From Cherax quadricarinatus (taxonomy: Eukaryota > Arthropoda > Malacostraca > Decapoda > Parastacidae), in the NCBI RefSeq assembly GCF_038502225.1, contig NC_091353.1, forward strand, positions 1,359,812 to 1,423,811: a stretch of 64,000 nt of DNA, written 5' to 3'. Of this stretch, positions 44,855-56,230 are shown piece after piece. The translations under genes and the position numbers were made by a program. Within the stretch, counting starts at the first letter, position 1. Each line of letters opens with the position of its first letter. Below the pieces are notes generated by a model. That model did not search any database. It saw nothing but the letters and a program-made list of their open reading frames with translations, and was not told the DNA's origin.

Positions 44855-44985
44855 AACCATACCCCCGGCTAGCTGGTCTAGTGGCTAACGCGACGGGCTG
44901 GAGTTTTGAGACTATATGACCGCGGGTTCAATCCCGGCCGGGGGTATGGTTTGTTTGCAATCGTGTCATTACGATTTCTTGAGTC
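44855..44985 (+). mobile_element. Hairpin SINE (family B), short left arm, with TSD
   Basis: ATCCCCCCTCA (44844-44854) and ATCCTCCCTCA (44986-44996), one mismatch, bound a 131-bp insertion, and the family G copy at 39.8 kb shows the empty site. The element begins with 14 nt of the reverse arm (AACCATACCCCCGG) and then has a complete plus arm with A-box-like TGGCTAACGCGACGGG, B box GGTTCAATCCC and the full tail. It is an inverted dimer whose left arm is nearly gone. Confidence 0.86.
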
Positions 44986-45060
44986 ATCCTCCCTCACCCC
45001 CACAAGCTCTGTATAATCCTAGCGGTTTAGCGCTCCCCCATGATTATAATAATTATATTA
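44986..45060 (+). mobile_element. Family G repeat, right part
   Basis: After the right duplication, CTCTGTATAATCCTAGCGG and TTTAGCGCTCCCCCATGATT match the end of the 39.8-kb copy. Confidence 0.7.
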
Positions 45061-45590
45061 ATGTATGACTAAGTCAGACTGAAATGTCAGATGTATCGTT
45101 CTCCTGTGTGCAGGATATACGTGTATTATTCCAATCACGGTATTGTGCCTTTTAATTCATTATAATCAAACAGATGACAGAAAAGGGAATTAATGCTTAA
45201 TGATCGCTACTTGTAGTCATCCTTTCTATTATATTCAGCATTTATTTATTGCACATTTTAATATATTTCTTTATTGCACATTTTATGCATGGTACGCGAT
45301 TGGATTGAATAATAAATAATATATATATTTTGGAAATCCGATTAAGTTAGAATTACCGTATATTCTCGCCAATCAAAAGCTTCTGCATCTTCAGAGAAAT
45401 TGGTCATATGTATATTCTGTGTTATAATTGGCACAATTAATTCCTACTGTGTCCGGGAGATGGCTCTTGAATTAAGAGAAGGGATGCAAGCAGAATCACT
45501 GAAGCATTCACTCTCTGACTGTGACAAGAGACCTTTGAGTAAGAGGCAACAGTAGTTAGGTACGATGTACCTGTTACTCAGGCACCATGA
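45061..45590. other. No supported feature
   Basis: AT-rich unique sequence. Confidence 0.45.
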
Positions 45591-46350
45591 GACAATTGTG
45601 TTGTGTTGCTGATGTTCAAATACCTAGTATAAAGCCTCGTGTTATTCGTAAATTCGTGTTGTGTTGCTGATGTTCAAACACCTAGTATAAAGCCTCGTGT
45701 TATTCGTAAATTCGTGTTGTGTTGCTGATGTTCAAACACCTAGTATAAAGCCTCGCGTTATTCGTAAATTCGTGTTGTGTTGCTGATGTTCAAACACCTA
45801 GTATAAAGCCTCGTGTTATTCGTAAATTCGTGTTGTGTTGCTGATGTTCAAACACCTAGTATAAAGCCTCGCGTTATTCGTAAATTCGTGTTGTGTTGCT
45901 GATGTTCAAACACCTAGTATAAAGCCTCGTGTTATTCGTAAATTCGTGTTGTGTTGCTGATGTTCAAACACCTAGTATAAAGCCTCGCGTTATTCGTAAA
46001 TTCGTGTTGTGTTGCTGATGTTCAAACACCTAGTATAAAGCCTCGTGTTATTCGTAAATTCGTGTTGTGTTGCTGATGTTCAAACACCTAGTATAAAGCC
46101 TCGCGTTATTCGTAAATTCGTGTTGTGTTGCTGATGTTCAAACACCTAGTATAAAGCCTCGCGTTATTCGTAAATTCGTGTTGTGTTGCTGATGTTCAAA
46201 CACCTAGTATAAAGCCTCGCGTTATTCGTAAATTCGTGTTGTGTTGCTGATGTTCAAACACCTAGTATAAAGCTTCGTGTTATTCGTAAATTCGTGTTGT
46301 GTTGCTGATGTTCAAACACCTAGTATAAAGCCTCGTGTTATTCGTAAATT
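45591..46350. repeat. 58-bp minisatellite, 13 units, partly dimeric
   Basis: GTTGCTGATGTTCAAACACC, TAGTATAAAGCCTCGTGTTA and TTCGTAAATTCGTGTTGT repeat every 58 bp from 45605. The CCTCGTG/CCTCGCG base alternates strictly from unit 2 to unit 9, showing amplification of a 116-bp dimer. Units 9-11 all have CGCG and unit 12 has CTTCGTG. Confidence 0.93.
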
Positions 46351-46578
46351 CTTAATTTTTACTGCCAATGTCGGGGTATTTTTCATTTGGCAGATATTAT
46401 TTTAATCTTGACTACATACACATTTCTACTTACATATACCCTCGTGTTGTACACATTGTCTAACATACTTGCTAGCAATCCTTCAATATATATTTAGTAT
46501 ATTTTACAGGTGTGGCTTGGGAAATCTGACACTGTCGTGGTTGTACTGCCAACACATTGTTTAACGTTTTGAACTTAT

Positions 46579-46963
46579 GTCGTGCCGAATAGGTAAAATT
46601 GGTCAATTAGCAAGAACTCGTTTAAAATTAAGTCCTTTCTAAAATTTTCTCTTATGCGTTTAAAACATATTTTTTTCATTTACGTTAATGTGAAAATTAA
46701 TAATTTTTTACCAAAAGAACCTTAGAAAGCTTACCTAACTTATTATAAGAAGAGCAATTTAATTTAGCTTAATCCAATTAAATATATTTTAGATAAGTTT
46801 ACAAATTTAATAATAAACAAACACGGTGAAATATATTTTTTCTCGTTAGGTTCAGAATGATTTTTGCGAAATTATTGCATACATAAATTTTCGCTTGCCT
46901 TTTTCGGCAAGAAGAGCGTTGCTATTTAAGCCAAAATCACAAATTTTACCTAGGTAGCACGAC
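46579..46963. mobile_element. MITE with GTCGTGCCGAATA termini
   Basis: Second long copy, 385 bp, same orientation as at 44.3 kb and diverged by small changes. The right terminal repeat is mutated (GGTAGCACGAC), and it joins directly to a (TA)n tract. Confidence 0.85.
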
Positions 46964-47079
<116 letters not shown>

Positions 47080-47768
47080 TAACCCCACACCTGATTTCCA
47101 ACTCACAAATTCCTTGCATAATATTCAGATGACACATTGCCCTCAGACACAACATCTCCACTGCCTCCAGATTTCTCCTTGCTACAATATTCGTAACCAA
47201 TGGTACCACTATACTCTTATACGTTTCCCTCTTTGTTTCCATGGATAACATTGTGTATACAGTTGCCTCAGTACACCACTCACCTTCCCCCCCCCCCTCC
47301 TCAGTTCTATTGTTTACCTCGTCTTTCGTAAACCCATCTGCTGACAGGTTCACTCTCAAATATCTAAATTCATTCACTTCCAATCTTATATCCAATCTTT
47401 CAATACCAAAATTTTTGTTACCTTCATCACCTTGCTCTTTCCTATGTTGATTTTGACTTCGTTTTTTTACATTCCCTCCCAATTAATCCACCAACCTTTG
47501 CAACTTTTCTCCAGAATCTCTCATAAGCACAGCGTCATCAGCAAAAAGAAACTGTGACAACACGTACTTTCTATTAGGATCTTTATTATTCAGTCCCACA
47601 CCTGTTCCCAACACCCCTGCATTCACTTCTTTTACAGCCCCATCAATAATTATGTTAAACAACCATGGTGACAGTAACCATCCCTGTCTAAAGCCTGCTG
47701 TTACTAGAAAATAATTTCCCTCTCTCCTACATACCCTGACCTCAACCACACTATACTCATAAAAACTC
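47080..47768 (-). pseudogene. RTE-like LINE RT/C-terminal relic
   Basis: The minus strand has 'VTAGFRQGWLLSPWLFNIII' and 'SQFLFADDAVLMRDSGEKLQ' (47483-47768). After a frameshift follow 'NEFRYLRVNLSADGFTKDEV' and '[20 protein letters not shown]' (about 47090-47360). It ends before the 3' UTR. The 5' side abuts an AGT/TTG microsatellite and the 3' side a TA tract. Confidence 0.88.
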
Positions 47769-47772
47769 ATTA

Positions 47773-47880
<108 letters not shown>

Positions 47881-49254
47881 ATTCGTTCCTTAAATTGTCT
47901 TGATTTTTTTTTTTTTTTGGGGGGGGGCTGAGATAACAATATTATTTATTGTAATACAAATTTGATCTAAGTGTTTGAGGCAGGAGAACCAACATTGTTA
48001 GTGTACCTTCTTCACCTGAGCTGGCAGACATCTTGTGGGTATGCACCCTATCGTGACTGTGCCAGAATATATGGAAGTTTTCTGGATGAGGGGGAATAGT
48101 TATGTAATTAATAAGATTATTTACTTGTTTGGGCGGATTTTATGAATGGTTTCGCTCACAAAGTCCCCCTTTCCTCCCCAACATTAAGATTGTTTTGGTA
48201 TTCACCTGCCACGAATACAGTATACTTTACACTCATAAAGAACACATCAGAGCTCACCTGTCTTGTTCTGCCATCCTCTGTGTTGCTTCCACTTGAGAAT
48301 TGTTTGTCAGACAGGTCATGTTTGTTCTCTCTGAATGAACAGTAAATTCGCAAAGATCATAATCAAGATTTATTTAGTTGTTCTTCAGACTGTTACATGA
48401 TCTTATCCAGAGTTTTGCGCTTGATCTCGACGTTGTTTTGCCATTTACCAACTGCCACAGTCCAGTTTAAGACATTGCCATGCATAGCTATGGCAATTGG
48501 GATTTAGTTGTGATATGTTGAGCTTGTACGACTTATTAAGCTGTTACTTCTTGCATGGTCTATGCTGCTGTTTCCAAAACATTGCATTATCGGAGAACTA
48601 TTGAAACCATTGCTTGCAATCCATCTGTGCTGGATAAAATACTGAGGGTTTCGTCAATCTGTGAGTTATTGTATCTTTTAAAATATTTACCAGTTTTCGA
48701 AATACACGTTTTATTAATGACAGTTACGCATTACTAGATTAAATAATGATTTATAAATATTAAGTCTAAGCCAACTTAATCTGTTTTTTCCAGATTGTAA
48801 TTTGATGATTCTGTTTGAATACCTACAATGAATTTTGCCTTACAGCAGGACTGAAGTTCTGAATGGAATGCTGATATGCTTCTAGTATTGTGTGGATGTG
48901 GATTATATATTAAGAATGTTGGCTTTCTTTTAAGTAACTCGTGTTGAACTAAATCATCACACTTCGTGGATGAGGATGAGGGTGATGAGTAGTGGTGTCG
49001 ACTCTGGCAAGACCTTCTCTGTGAGGGCGAGACTGAAGGAAGAGGAGAGGGCTCCGAGCAGACCTGTTCAGATATCCTTCATCAGTGATGACAGGCTACA
49101 TAGGTCGATTCGGAGTTAGAAGATAACATAGAGTCTAGTGAAACTCACTAAAATAAATTACACTGGGAAATAGATAATATTTAAACTCAAAAGAATTAAA
49201 AAATTCCGGCCTTGACATAGGAACACAGAGATTCATAACTGGAGGTTAATTATC
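47881..49254. other. No supported gene
   Basis: A T run followed by G run (47907-47928) suggests an old retroposed end. Short open frames on both strands at 48142-48353 have no recognisable domain. The rest is AT-rich unique sequence. Confidence 0.4.
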
Positions 49255-49560
49255 CTGGTGACCTGGTGGCTAAAGTTCTAATTCACACGGCGAGGGCCTG
49301 GGATCGATTCCTAGCCAGAGTAGAAACACTGGGCGTGTTTCTTTACACCTGTTGTCTATGTTCCCCATCAGTAAAATGGGTACCTGGGTGTTAGTCGACT
49401 GGTGTGAGTCGCAGCCTGGAACAATGACCTAATTTGCCCGAAATGCTGAGCATAACAAGGGGCTTTCTATATAGCAGTGTCATTGATGTCAGCTTTGGCC
49501 TGTATACCTTGTACATGTACTTGTAGTAAATACATTATTATATTATTATTAGTAGACAAA
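49255..49560 (+). mobile_element. tRNA-derived SINE family A with AAT-type tail
   Basis: A tRNA-like head (GTGGCTAAAGTTC; B-box-like GGGATCGATTCCTAG), the shared core (GGTACCTGGGTGTTAGTCGA, CTGGTGTGAG), and a 3' part different from the 13.0-kb copy (AATGCTGAGCATAACAAGGG, CTTGTACATGTACTTGTAG), ending ATTATATTATTATTA. This shows the uninterrupted version of the sequence that holds the 7.2-kb foldback. Confidence 0.87.
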
Positions 49561-49589
49561 GTAACCCACCCAGAGGAGGGTACAGCATC

Positions 49590-49700
49590 TCTCTTGTTAG
49601 GTGAAAGACACAAGTGCAACTAATGTGATATTTTATTGTGGCAACGTTTCGCTCTCCAGGAGCTTTGTCAAGCTGTTACAAATCGTACATGGACACAAGA
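49590..49700 (-). mobile_element. PLE-tail-like fragment
   Basis: The minus strand has CTTGACAAAGCTCCTGGAG then AGCGAAACGTTGCCACAATA. The layout is that of the type C tail: hairpin, GAAACG, AATAAA-like. The hammerhead-like core is degenerate. Confidence 0.6.
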
Positions 49701-49754
49701 AGGTATATATAGGTTAAGAGTAAGGTATAAGGCACAAGATTATGCCTATACCTT

Positions 49755-49862
49755 ACAGTAGGTGTTTGGTGAGAGAGGCAGTAGATGTTAGGTGAGAGAG
49801 GCAGTAGGTGTTAAGTGAGAGAGGCAGTAGATGTTAGGTGAGAGAGGCAGCAGATGCTAAGT
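49755..49862. repeat. About 24-bp minisatellite, 4 units
   Basis: GTGAGAGAGGCAGTAGATGT plus TAG repeats with GTAGGTG, TTAAG and GCAGATGC variants. Confidence 0.85.
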
Positions 49863-49924
49863 TAGGAAAACATTACCACCGACCTAAGAGGTACTTGTTA
49901 CCATTATCTACAAGAAGCGGGTGC

Positions 49925-50110
49925 TGTACCTGCATCCATTACCTCTGAGGTTCCTGTACCACTGACCTACGAGGTTCCTGTACCACTTACCTACGAGGTT
50001 CCTGTACCATTGACCTACGAGGTTTCTGTACCACTTACCTACGAGGTTCCTGTACCACTGGCCACCTACGAGGTTGCTGTACCACTGACCTACAAGGTAC
50101 CTGCACAACT
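49925..50110. repeat. 24-bp minisatellite, about 7 units
   Basis: CCTACGAGGTTCCTGTACCA plus CTGA/CTTA repeats. It decays into looser TACCA-rich sequence up to about 50460. Confidence 0.88.
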
Positions 50111-50660
50111 GACCTTTGCAGCACCAATACGACTTAGGTGCTAGGAGCTAGAAGCACTGAGGTGCCATACAACGTTGTCTCAAAGTATCAGGTACAAATG
50201 CCACCGAGGCACAAGGAACACTGAGTTACCAAATACCATTACCATTATGCTACCAGGTACCAATATCACTGAGATACCAAATACTTATACCTCTAACGTA
50301 CCATGTAATAAACTAATAACATTAAGGTACCAACATACTAGGAATCATAAACCTGTTAGATACAACATACCAACATAACTCTGGAAATAGGTACTAATAC
50401 CACTGAACTACAAGATACATACCTCACTAAGCAACCTGGTACCAATACCACTGAGGCACTAGGTTGTTTCTTTTTCACTTGTGTACTAGAAAGCTGAGGT
50501 ACAACAAATTATGCTAATTAGTTGAGCAGTGCGAGTGGTGATGAGGTGAGTGTTGAAGGTGTCAGTTGTTGCATGTGTTTAATACAGTGTTGACGAACTG
50601 CATGCTGCAACAATCTCATTAAATTACCAGGTACGATCCATCCACCTGAGGCGCTGGCTG
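50111..50660. other. No supported gene
   Basis: TACCAATAC/ACTGAGGTACC words recur loosely to about 50460, probably a decayed continuation of the 24-bp array. The rest is unique. Confidence 0.4.
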
Positions 50661-50985
50661 AGGCGAAGAGCAGGAGGTGGGAGCCAGGAGGTGGGAGGTG
50701 GGATTCAGGAGGTGGGAGCCAGGAGGTGGGAGGTGGGATTCAGGAGGTGGGAGCCAGGAGGTGGGAGCCAGGAGGTGGGAGGTGGGAGTCAGGAGGTGGG
50801 AGCCAGGAGGTGGGAACCAGGAGGTGGGAGAGAGGAGGTGGGAGCAGGATGTGGGAGCCAATAGGTGGGAGCCAGGAGATGGGAGGTGGGAGTCAGGAGG
50901 TGGAAGTCAGGAGGTGGGAGCCAGGAGGTGGGAGTTAGGAGGTGGTTGGTGGGAGGCTAGAGGTGGAAGACAGTAGGTGGTTGTG
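50661..50985. repeat. GGTGGGAGCCAGGA minisatellite
   Basis: A G-rich 14-bp unit GGTGGGAGCCAGGA with 7-bp insertions (GGTGGGA) repeats for about 320 bp. Strand asymmetry is extreme (plus strand rich in G). Open frames are products of the array. Confidence 0.92.
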
Positions 50986-51004
50986 AGGTGATTAAGGATA
51001 GCAT

Positions 51005-51400
51005 ATAGACAGCCATTACAAGTGGGTAAAAGTTTTCACTAAAGGAAGCTATGAAAATAGGAAATCGCTTATCTGTTCTCCAGGATGAATGTAATTCAGT
51101 GGTCAGTGAGTATAAAACTACCACTAACGTCTCTGCTAATGAAGGTAGGAATATACTTGTGGCTGGTGGCTCGAAAATAAAATATATTGACCGTGCCGTC
51201 TGTAACAGAGATAAGAAGGTTAGACAGAGCGCGTGTTTCCCAGGAACTGGTGTTGGTGGCATGGTCAGAAGGTTGGATAATATCATGTCAGGTGATAGGA
51301 ACAAGCTCATTATCTGCTTCAGTGCTGGGAAGGACAGGAGACAGGTGCTAGATAAGGACAGGATAGATATAAAGAGATTTAATGTTAAGAATTAATCTAA
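51005..51400 (+). pseudogene. CR1-like LINE ORF1 relic, first part
   Basis: 'ILVAGGSKIKYIDRAVCNRD' (Ser block of an SGNH-hydrolase-like domain, here GGS for the usual GDS) and 'SACFPGTGVGGMVRRLDNIM' lie in one frame at 51051-51395. It matches the 24.3-kb relic. It is interrupted by a foreign insertion at about 51400. Confidence 0.78.
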
Positions 51401-51556
51401 GTCTGCCCAAAATGCCTAGCCATGCTAGGTGTCCTAGTGGCCCCCTCTGTAATTAGTATTTTATAACATGTAAACCACATAATATCCAAATCCTGTAAAC
51501 CCCACATTGTAACCCTTATAGAGAATAAACTTGATTTGATTTGATTTGATTTGATA
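51401..51556 (+). mobile_element. Retroposon 3'-end insertion with (TTGAT)n tail
   Basis: TGCCTAGCCATGCTAGGTGTC to GAGAATAAACTTGATTTGATT interrupts the LINE ORF1 relic and ends in about five TTGAT units. It looks like the 5'-truncated 3' end of another retroelement. Family unknown. Confidence 0.6.
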
Positions 51557-51960
51557 TATATTTAATTAGGTCTAAAGGAGGGGTCCTGATCATGCGTAGC
51601 ATTTTGCCTAGAAGAGTGCGCAATGAATATATATCTAGGGCAATTGGTGTAAATTGCTGGCTGGGCAGGTATTGCAAAGAATCGGATTCCCATTCCTTGA
51701 CAACTAGGATAATTTCTATAGCATATGGCAAACATGATATGTATGCAAGGGATGGGATGCGTCCCTCTGGAAAAGGTGTGGTAGTGTTAGTCAACTCTGT
51801 TGAGCAGGCTGTTGCTGAGATGTCGTGGAGTTAAACTGATAGAAACAAATAGGTTACTGCACGAGCCATGAAAGTGGATAAAAATTATCAGGATTCCTCA
51901 GGGCTATGTTCAAAAGACATGGTTCATCATAAAGTTGCTAATAAATATAATGGAACTGCT
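51557..51960 (+). pseudogene. CR1-like LINE ORF1 relic, second part
   Basis: 'RRVRNEYISRAIGVNCWLGR' and 'DMYARDGMRPSGKGVVVLVN' (51592-51834) continue the esterase-like domain. The Asp..His block is changed from DGVH to DGMR, so the catalytic His is lost. Confidence 0.78.
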
Positions 51961-53000
51961 CAACAAACAGAGAGAGAGAGAGACAGTAGAAGGAAGTGAA
52001 TGTTCTCTATATAATGACTATTTCTTGTCAGTCTTTACACAGGAAGACATAAATAATATCCCAGAAATTGACACTTATTCAGTTCCTGAAGAAAGCAAGT
52101 AATATTACTGTCACAAGGGAAATAGTTATTAAACAGATAGATAAACTGAAGCAAAATAAGTCTCCAGGCCCAATGAATTATTTTTAAGGGTACTTAAGGA
52201 ATGCAAGTTGGAACTTAGACAGCCATTAACGAGTGTGTTTAATGCGTCCATCCAAACTGGTGTTGTGTCAGAGATGTGGAAGTTAGCTAATGAAGTTCCT
52301 ATATTTAAATCAGGGGATAAGACCATTCCATCAAATTACCGTCCAATACGCCTGACGTCTATATTAGGCAAATTATTGGAATCAATTATAGCTGATATTA
52401 ATTAGAAGTCACCTTGAAGAGCATAATTTTATTAATGAATCTTAGCATGGGTTCACAAGAAGTCGTTCCTGCCTGACAAATTTACTGACGTTCTTCAGTA
52501 AAGCATTTGAAGCAGGAGACAGTGATAAAGAATACGATGTTTATTTAGATTTCATTAAAACCTTCGATAGAGTACCTCACAACAGACTCTAGAAATGTAG
52601 CAGTTCATGGTATAGGAGGTAAAGTTCTAGCATGGATAGAGGCATGGTTTGCTAATAGACAGCAGAGAGTTTCCATTAATGCGGTCAAATCGGAATGGGT
52701 ACTGGCCACTAGTGGTGTTCCACAAGGATCGGTTTTAGGCCCATTATTGTTCATAATTTACATTTCTTTAATGAAAGAATTACAAGTGACACGAGCAAAT
52801 TTGCTGATAATAGAAAAATAGGCCGATTGATCGATTATGAGGAGGATACCAATGAACTCAGGAAGTTTTGGACGAATTATTGTATTGATCTGAAAAGTGG
52901 CAGATGAAGTTCAATGTGGACAAGTCCTTGGGAATGAAAATAACCCTCGAAATTATAAACTAGGTGAACAAGAGCTTGAACAGATAGTGTGGAAAGATTG
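51961..53000 (+). pseudogene. CR1-like LINE reverse transcriptase relic
   Basis: Most of the endonuclease is missing after 51960. Broken frames then give 'LRQPLTSVFNASIQTGVVSE' and 'VPIFKSGDKTIPSNYRPIRL' (52208-52405), 'HGFTRSRSCLTNLLTFFSKA' near 52450, 'YDVYLDF..TFDRVPHNRL' near 52540, 'SGVPQGSVLGPLL' near 52710 and 'DTSKFADNRKIGRLI' near 52790 (second catalytic Asp replaced by Asn). It is cut at 53000 by a PLE-tail insertion. Confidence 0.85.
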
Positions 53001-53398
53001 AACATTAAAATGGTATAAAATACCGACAGGTTGTTAGGTAAGACACATATGCAACAGTTAGGTATCTTTATTTCGAAACGTTTCGCCTACACAGTAGGCT
53101 TCTTCAGTCGAGTACAGAAAAGTTGATAGAAGCAGAAGAGACTTGAAGACGATGTAATCAGTCCATCACCCTTAAAGTTTTGAGGTGGTCAGTCCCTCAG
53201 TCTGGAGAAGAGTATTGTTCCATAGTCTGAAACAATATGGAGTTGAAGTGACAGGATGGAGCCTTATATAGCGCCAGGAGGTGAGACGTAGGTCACTAGT
53301 AGAACGCAGATGTTGGGAGGTCAGGTCCCTCTCAAATGCAGCCGTTCTCACTAGTAGAGGTTGTCGAAGTTGATTTCAGGTCTGTACCAAGATACCCT
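53001..53398 (-). mobile_element. PLE-tail (type C) insertion, 398 bp
   Basis: The left end AACATTAAAATGGTATAAAA is the same terminus as in the 58.8-kb foldback. On the minus strand the hammerhead-like core (about 53079-53107) has CTGAAGA, GCCTAC/GTAGGC and GAAACG. Further right is CCTTATATAGCGCC, i.e. a TATA-like box on the sense strand. The LINE sequence TGTGGAAAG is repeated at both sides (52988 and 53399), consistent with a target duplication. Confidence 0.82.
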
Positions 53399-54120
53399 TG
53401 TGGAAAGCCTTGGGAGTCATGGTAAGCAGAAATCTAAAGCCAAGACAGTAGTGCCTATGTATACGGAATAAGAGTAATACATTACTAGGATTTACTTAAA
53501 GAAGTATAAGTAACATAAGTCCAAATGTTATTTTACAGCTCTATACATCACTATTAAGGCCTCACTTGGATTACACCTCTCAGTTTTGGTCTCCTTACTA
53601 CAGGATGGATATCAATTCATTGGAGAACATGCAGAGAAGGATGACTAAAATAATTCACTGTACAAAGAATCTCCCGTATGAGGATAGACTTAGATCCTTG
53701 AATCTTCACTCTTTTGAGGGACGTAGAATGAGGGGAGATATCACTGAAGTGTATAAGTGGATGATGGGCATAAACAAAGGCAATATTAATAAATACTGAG
53801 GATATCGTATCAGGTAAGAACCAGGATAACGGATTTATGTTAGATCAATTTAGAATTAGAAAGGACAAAATTAAGTATTGGTTTTCAGAGTTATGATGCG
53901 TGGAACAATCTTCCGAATAGGGTGATTGAGGCTAGGATCCTGGGTGGCTTTAAAAAAAGATTGGAGAGATACATGAGTGGGAGGGACTGGGTTTGATTGG
54001 TGTCGTGGGTACGGGAGTAAATTGTTGGGTAGCTTTGGGAAGGGGTGGTTTTGATAAGGACCTGCCTTGTATGGGCCAGTAGGCCATCTGCAGTGTTCTT
54101 CCATTCTTATGTTTAACTTC
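53399..54120 (+). pseudogene. CR1-like LINE C-terminus and 3' UTR relic
   Basis: 'SLLRPHLDYTSQFWSPYYRM' (thumb region) and 'ENMQRRMTKIIHCTKNLPYE' lie in one frame at 53566-53799. A decayed tail and the 3' UTR GATAAGGACCTGCCTTGTATG to CCATTCTTATGTT (54050-54116) follow. It completes the relic that starts at 51.0 kb. Confidence 0.85.
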
Positions 54121-54315
54121 TACTACCGTACTTGGCAGATTATTCCCCGCATCGACATCTCTCAAAACTAGTACTTGCCTACGTCATTCTTAAATCTATA
54201 TTTATCTAATTTCAGTCCGTTATTTCTAGTTCTTACTTGAAATATCGGTAACAGAGTTGTAGATAAGAGGAACAAACTCCCATGTAGAGTCATTGAAGCT
54301 AAAACCTAATCGTTA
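54121..54315. pseudogene. Chimeric CR1-like LINE C-terminal pieces
   Basis: Minus-strand codons near 54121-54240 give 'VRTRNNGLKLDKYRFKND', and plus-strand codons near 54250-54305 give 'RVVDKRNKLPCRVIEAKT'. Both are C-terminal CR1-like LINE pieces in opposite orientation. Confidence 0.6.
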
Positions 54316-54424
54316 GACAGGTGTGAGACAGAGACTTGGGTGCAGGAAATTAGAGGAAGGAGGTGGGACATGGTAGGTAGGATGTAGAAGGCAAGATGTG
54401 GGAAGGAGGGAGGAAGGAAGGATG

Positions 54425-54760
54425 GTAGTTAAGACACTTGAGCAACAGTTAGGCAACTTTATTCCGAAACGTTTCGCCTACACAGTAGGCTTCTTCAGTC
54501 GAGTACAGAAAGTAGGCAGGAGCAGTAGAGATGTGAAGACGATGTAATCAGTCCCTCACCCTTGAAGTCGTAGATTTGAGGTTGTTAGTCCCTCAGCTTG
54601 GAGTAGAGTTCTGTTCCTTAGTCTGAAATAATCTGAAGAAACAACGAGTGTGGAGACTTACATACTGTCGGAAGGAGAGGTGTAGGCTGGTAGAAGAGAA
54701 AATGTAGTCACTGAGAGGTCACGTCCGTCTTGAAATTCAGAGAGGAAGGAGTTGAGAGGT
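54425..54760 (-). mobile_element. PLE-tail (type C) fragment
   Basis: TAAGACACTTGAGCAACAG and CCGAAACGTTTCGCCTACAC through CTTCTTCAGTCGAGTACAG match the type C tail in minus orientation. The interior extends to about 54760 (AGAGGTCACGTCCGTC) like the 53.0-kb copy. The hammerhead-like core is about 54469-54498. The last 28 nt of the full 3' terminus are absent. Confidence 0.78.
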
Positions 54761-55549
54761 AGGAGGAACGAGGCCGAGGGGAGTCAGAAGGTAGCACGTA
54801 GAAGGCTAGAGGTGAGAGGCAGCAGATGGAAGGCAAGAGTGGGGCGGCAGTAGGTGGGAGGCAGAGTGCAGAATGTGGGAAGTTGAAGGCACTACATGGG
54901 GGGAAAATGTGGTGATAGAGGCATGAAGCAAGAGGTAGACTAGCTGGTATTTAAGATTGTCCGGGGTTGTGTATGCTGGTAGTCAGGGGTTTGATTGTAT
55001 TGTTTGATTTTGATTGTATATTGTTCCAATCAATGTATTGTGCCTTTTTTATGTTTTAAAGTGACTGGAAGTTGGATAAAGAGGTGGATGGCTGGTGGCA
55101 GGGGATGAGAGGATTTCGACGAGAAGATTCTTGCTGGAATTTGGGGCCTGGAGGTGAAAGAAGACGAGACAGGAGACGGGATAGTGAAGACGAGGTCAGA
55201 GGTACTAGACGGGAAGTGTTATTTGATTTAGGAAAACCCAATACATCAGTAGTATACTGATGTATTCGGGAGTAAACGCTACGTTGTACTTTCATATTCC
55301 ATCACTAAGGATGGATTGCATAGTGTTGAAAGCTGTCAACACGACCTGGGTAACTTCAGTAGGACACTGAGGATGTTATTATAGATTCCATTAACGGTTC
55401 AACTGCTACGAGATCTTCAAAGGTTTCCTTGCAGCATAGCTATATTGACCATTACCATCTCTTAAGATGGACTATCCTATTCACCAGTAAACAAGAAATA
55501 TATGGGATAGAAATGAAACAGACAGGAGGAGAGTGAAATTTAGACTAAG
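54761..55549. other. No supported gene; one perfect hairpin
   Basis: GA-rich then unique sequence. AATACATCAGTA-GTA-TACTGATGTATT at about 55238-55264 is a perfect 12-bp hairpin with a 3-nt loop. No poly-T follows and no gene is adjacent. Confidence 0.4.
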
Positions 55550-55880
55550 TTGTGTATCTTAGAATACAAAGACAGGATGTTCCAAAGATGGGCCACAGCA
55601 ACAAGGGGACACAGCTGGAAGTTGAAGACACAGATGAATCACAGGGATGTTAGAAAGTATTTCTTCAGTCACAGAGTAGCCAGGAAGTGGAATAGTTTGG
55701 GAAGCGATGTAGTGGAGGCAGGATCCATACACAGCTTTAAGCAGAGGTATGATAAAGCTCATGGTTCAGGGAGAGTGACCCAGTAGCGACCAGTGAAGAG
55801 GCGGGGCCAGGAGCTATGACTCGACCCCTGCAACCTCAACTAGGTGAGCACAACTAGGTGAGTACATATATACATACATA
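55550..55880 (+). mobile_element. CR1-like LINE 3' copy, plus orientation
   Basis: The plus strand has 'MFQRWATATRGHSWKLKTQM' and 'SFKQRYDKAHGSGR', then the 3' UTR with ACAACTAGGTGAGTAC. It ends in ATATATACATACATACATAC, not a clean CA tract, and no repeat lies at its 5' side. Confidence 0.88.
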
Positions 55881-56230
55881 CATACACATATTCATCCATA
55901 CATTCGTACGTATGTGCATACTCAACAAAAATTTATTATTGCCAAGGCCCCCCTGACATTTTTAAACTACATTACGTAAGGCGGGATGGAGAATGTGGGA
56001 GACAGGAAGCAGGAAGCAGGAGGCGGCACCGAACACCCGCAACGAGATATTGGGATATGCAAATACAAACCTACTTCAGGCAAAATTGGATAAAAATTGC
56101 ACGAGTCCAGGACCGAGGCAAGAGAATTTGTATAATTTGCTCACGTGAAGGCAGAGGTGAATACCCTAGTGGTTTACCAGAGCGGAGCAACCTCTTACCA
56201 GATGAACCAAGTGTTGGCAATTTTTTCATA
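55881..56230. other. No supported feature
   Basis: Unique sequence after a short TACA-rich tail. Confidence 0.4.

Noticed and set aside
48142..48353. Open frames on both strands, about 65 codons each
   Set aside because: The minus-strand peptide looks protein-like, but there is no domain, no flanking exon signal I can defend, and the other strand is equally open.
54425..54760. A separate DNA transposon based on the palindromic CGAAACGTTTCG
   Set aside because: The 12-bp palindrome belongs to the PLE-tail hairpin region, and other copies show retroposon-like truncation with 11-13 bp duplications.
55238..55264. Rho-independent-like terminator hairpin
   Set aside because: The genome is eukaryotic, no T-run follows, and no adjacent gene exists.
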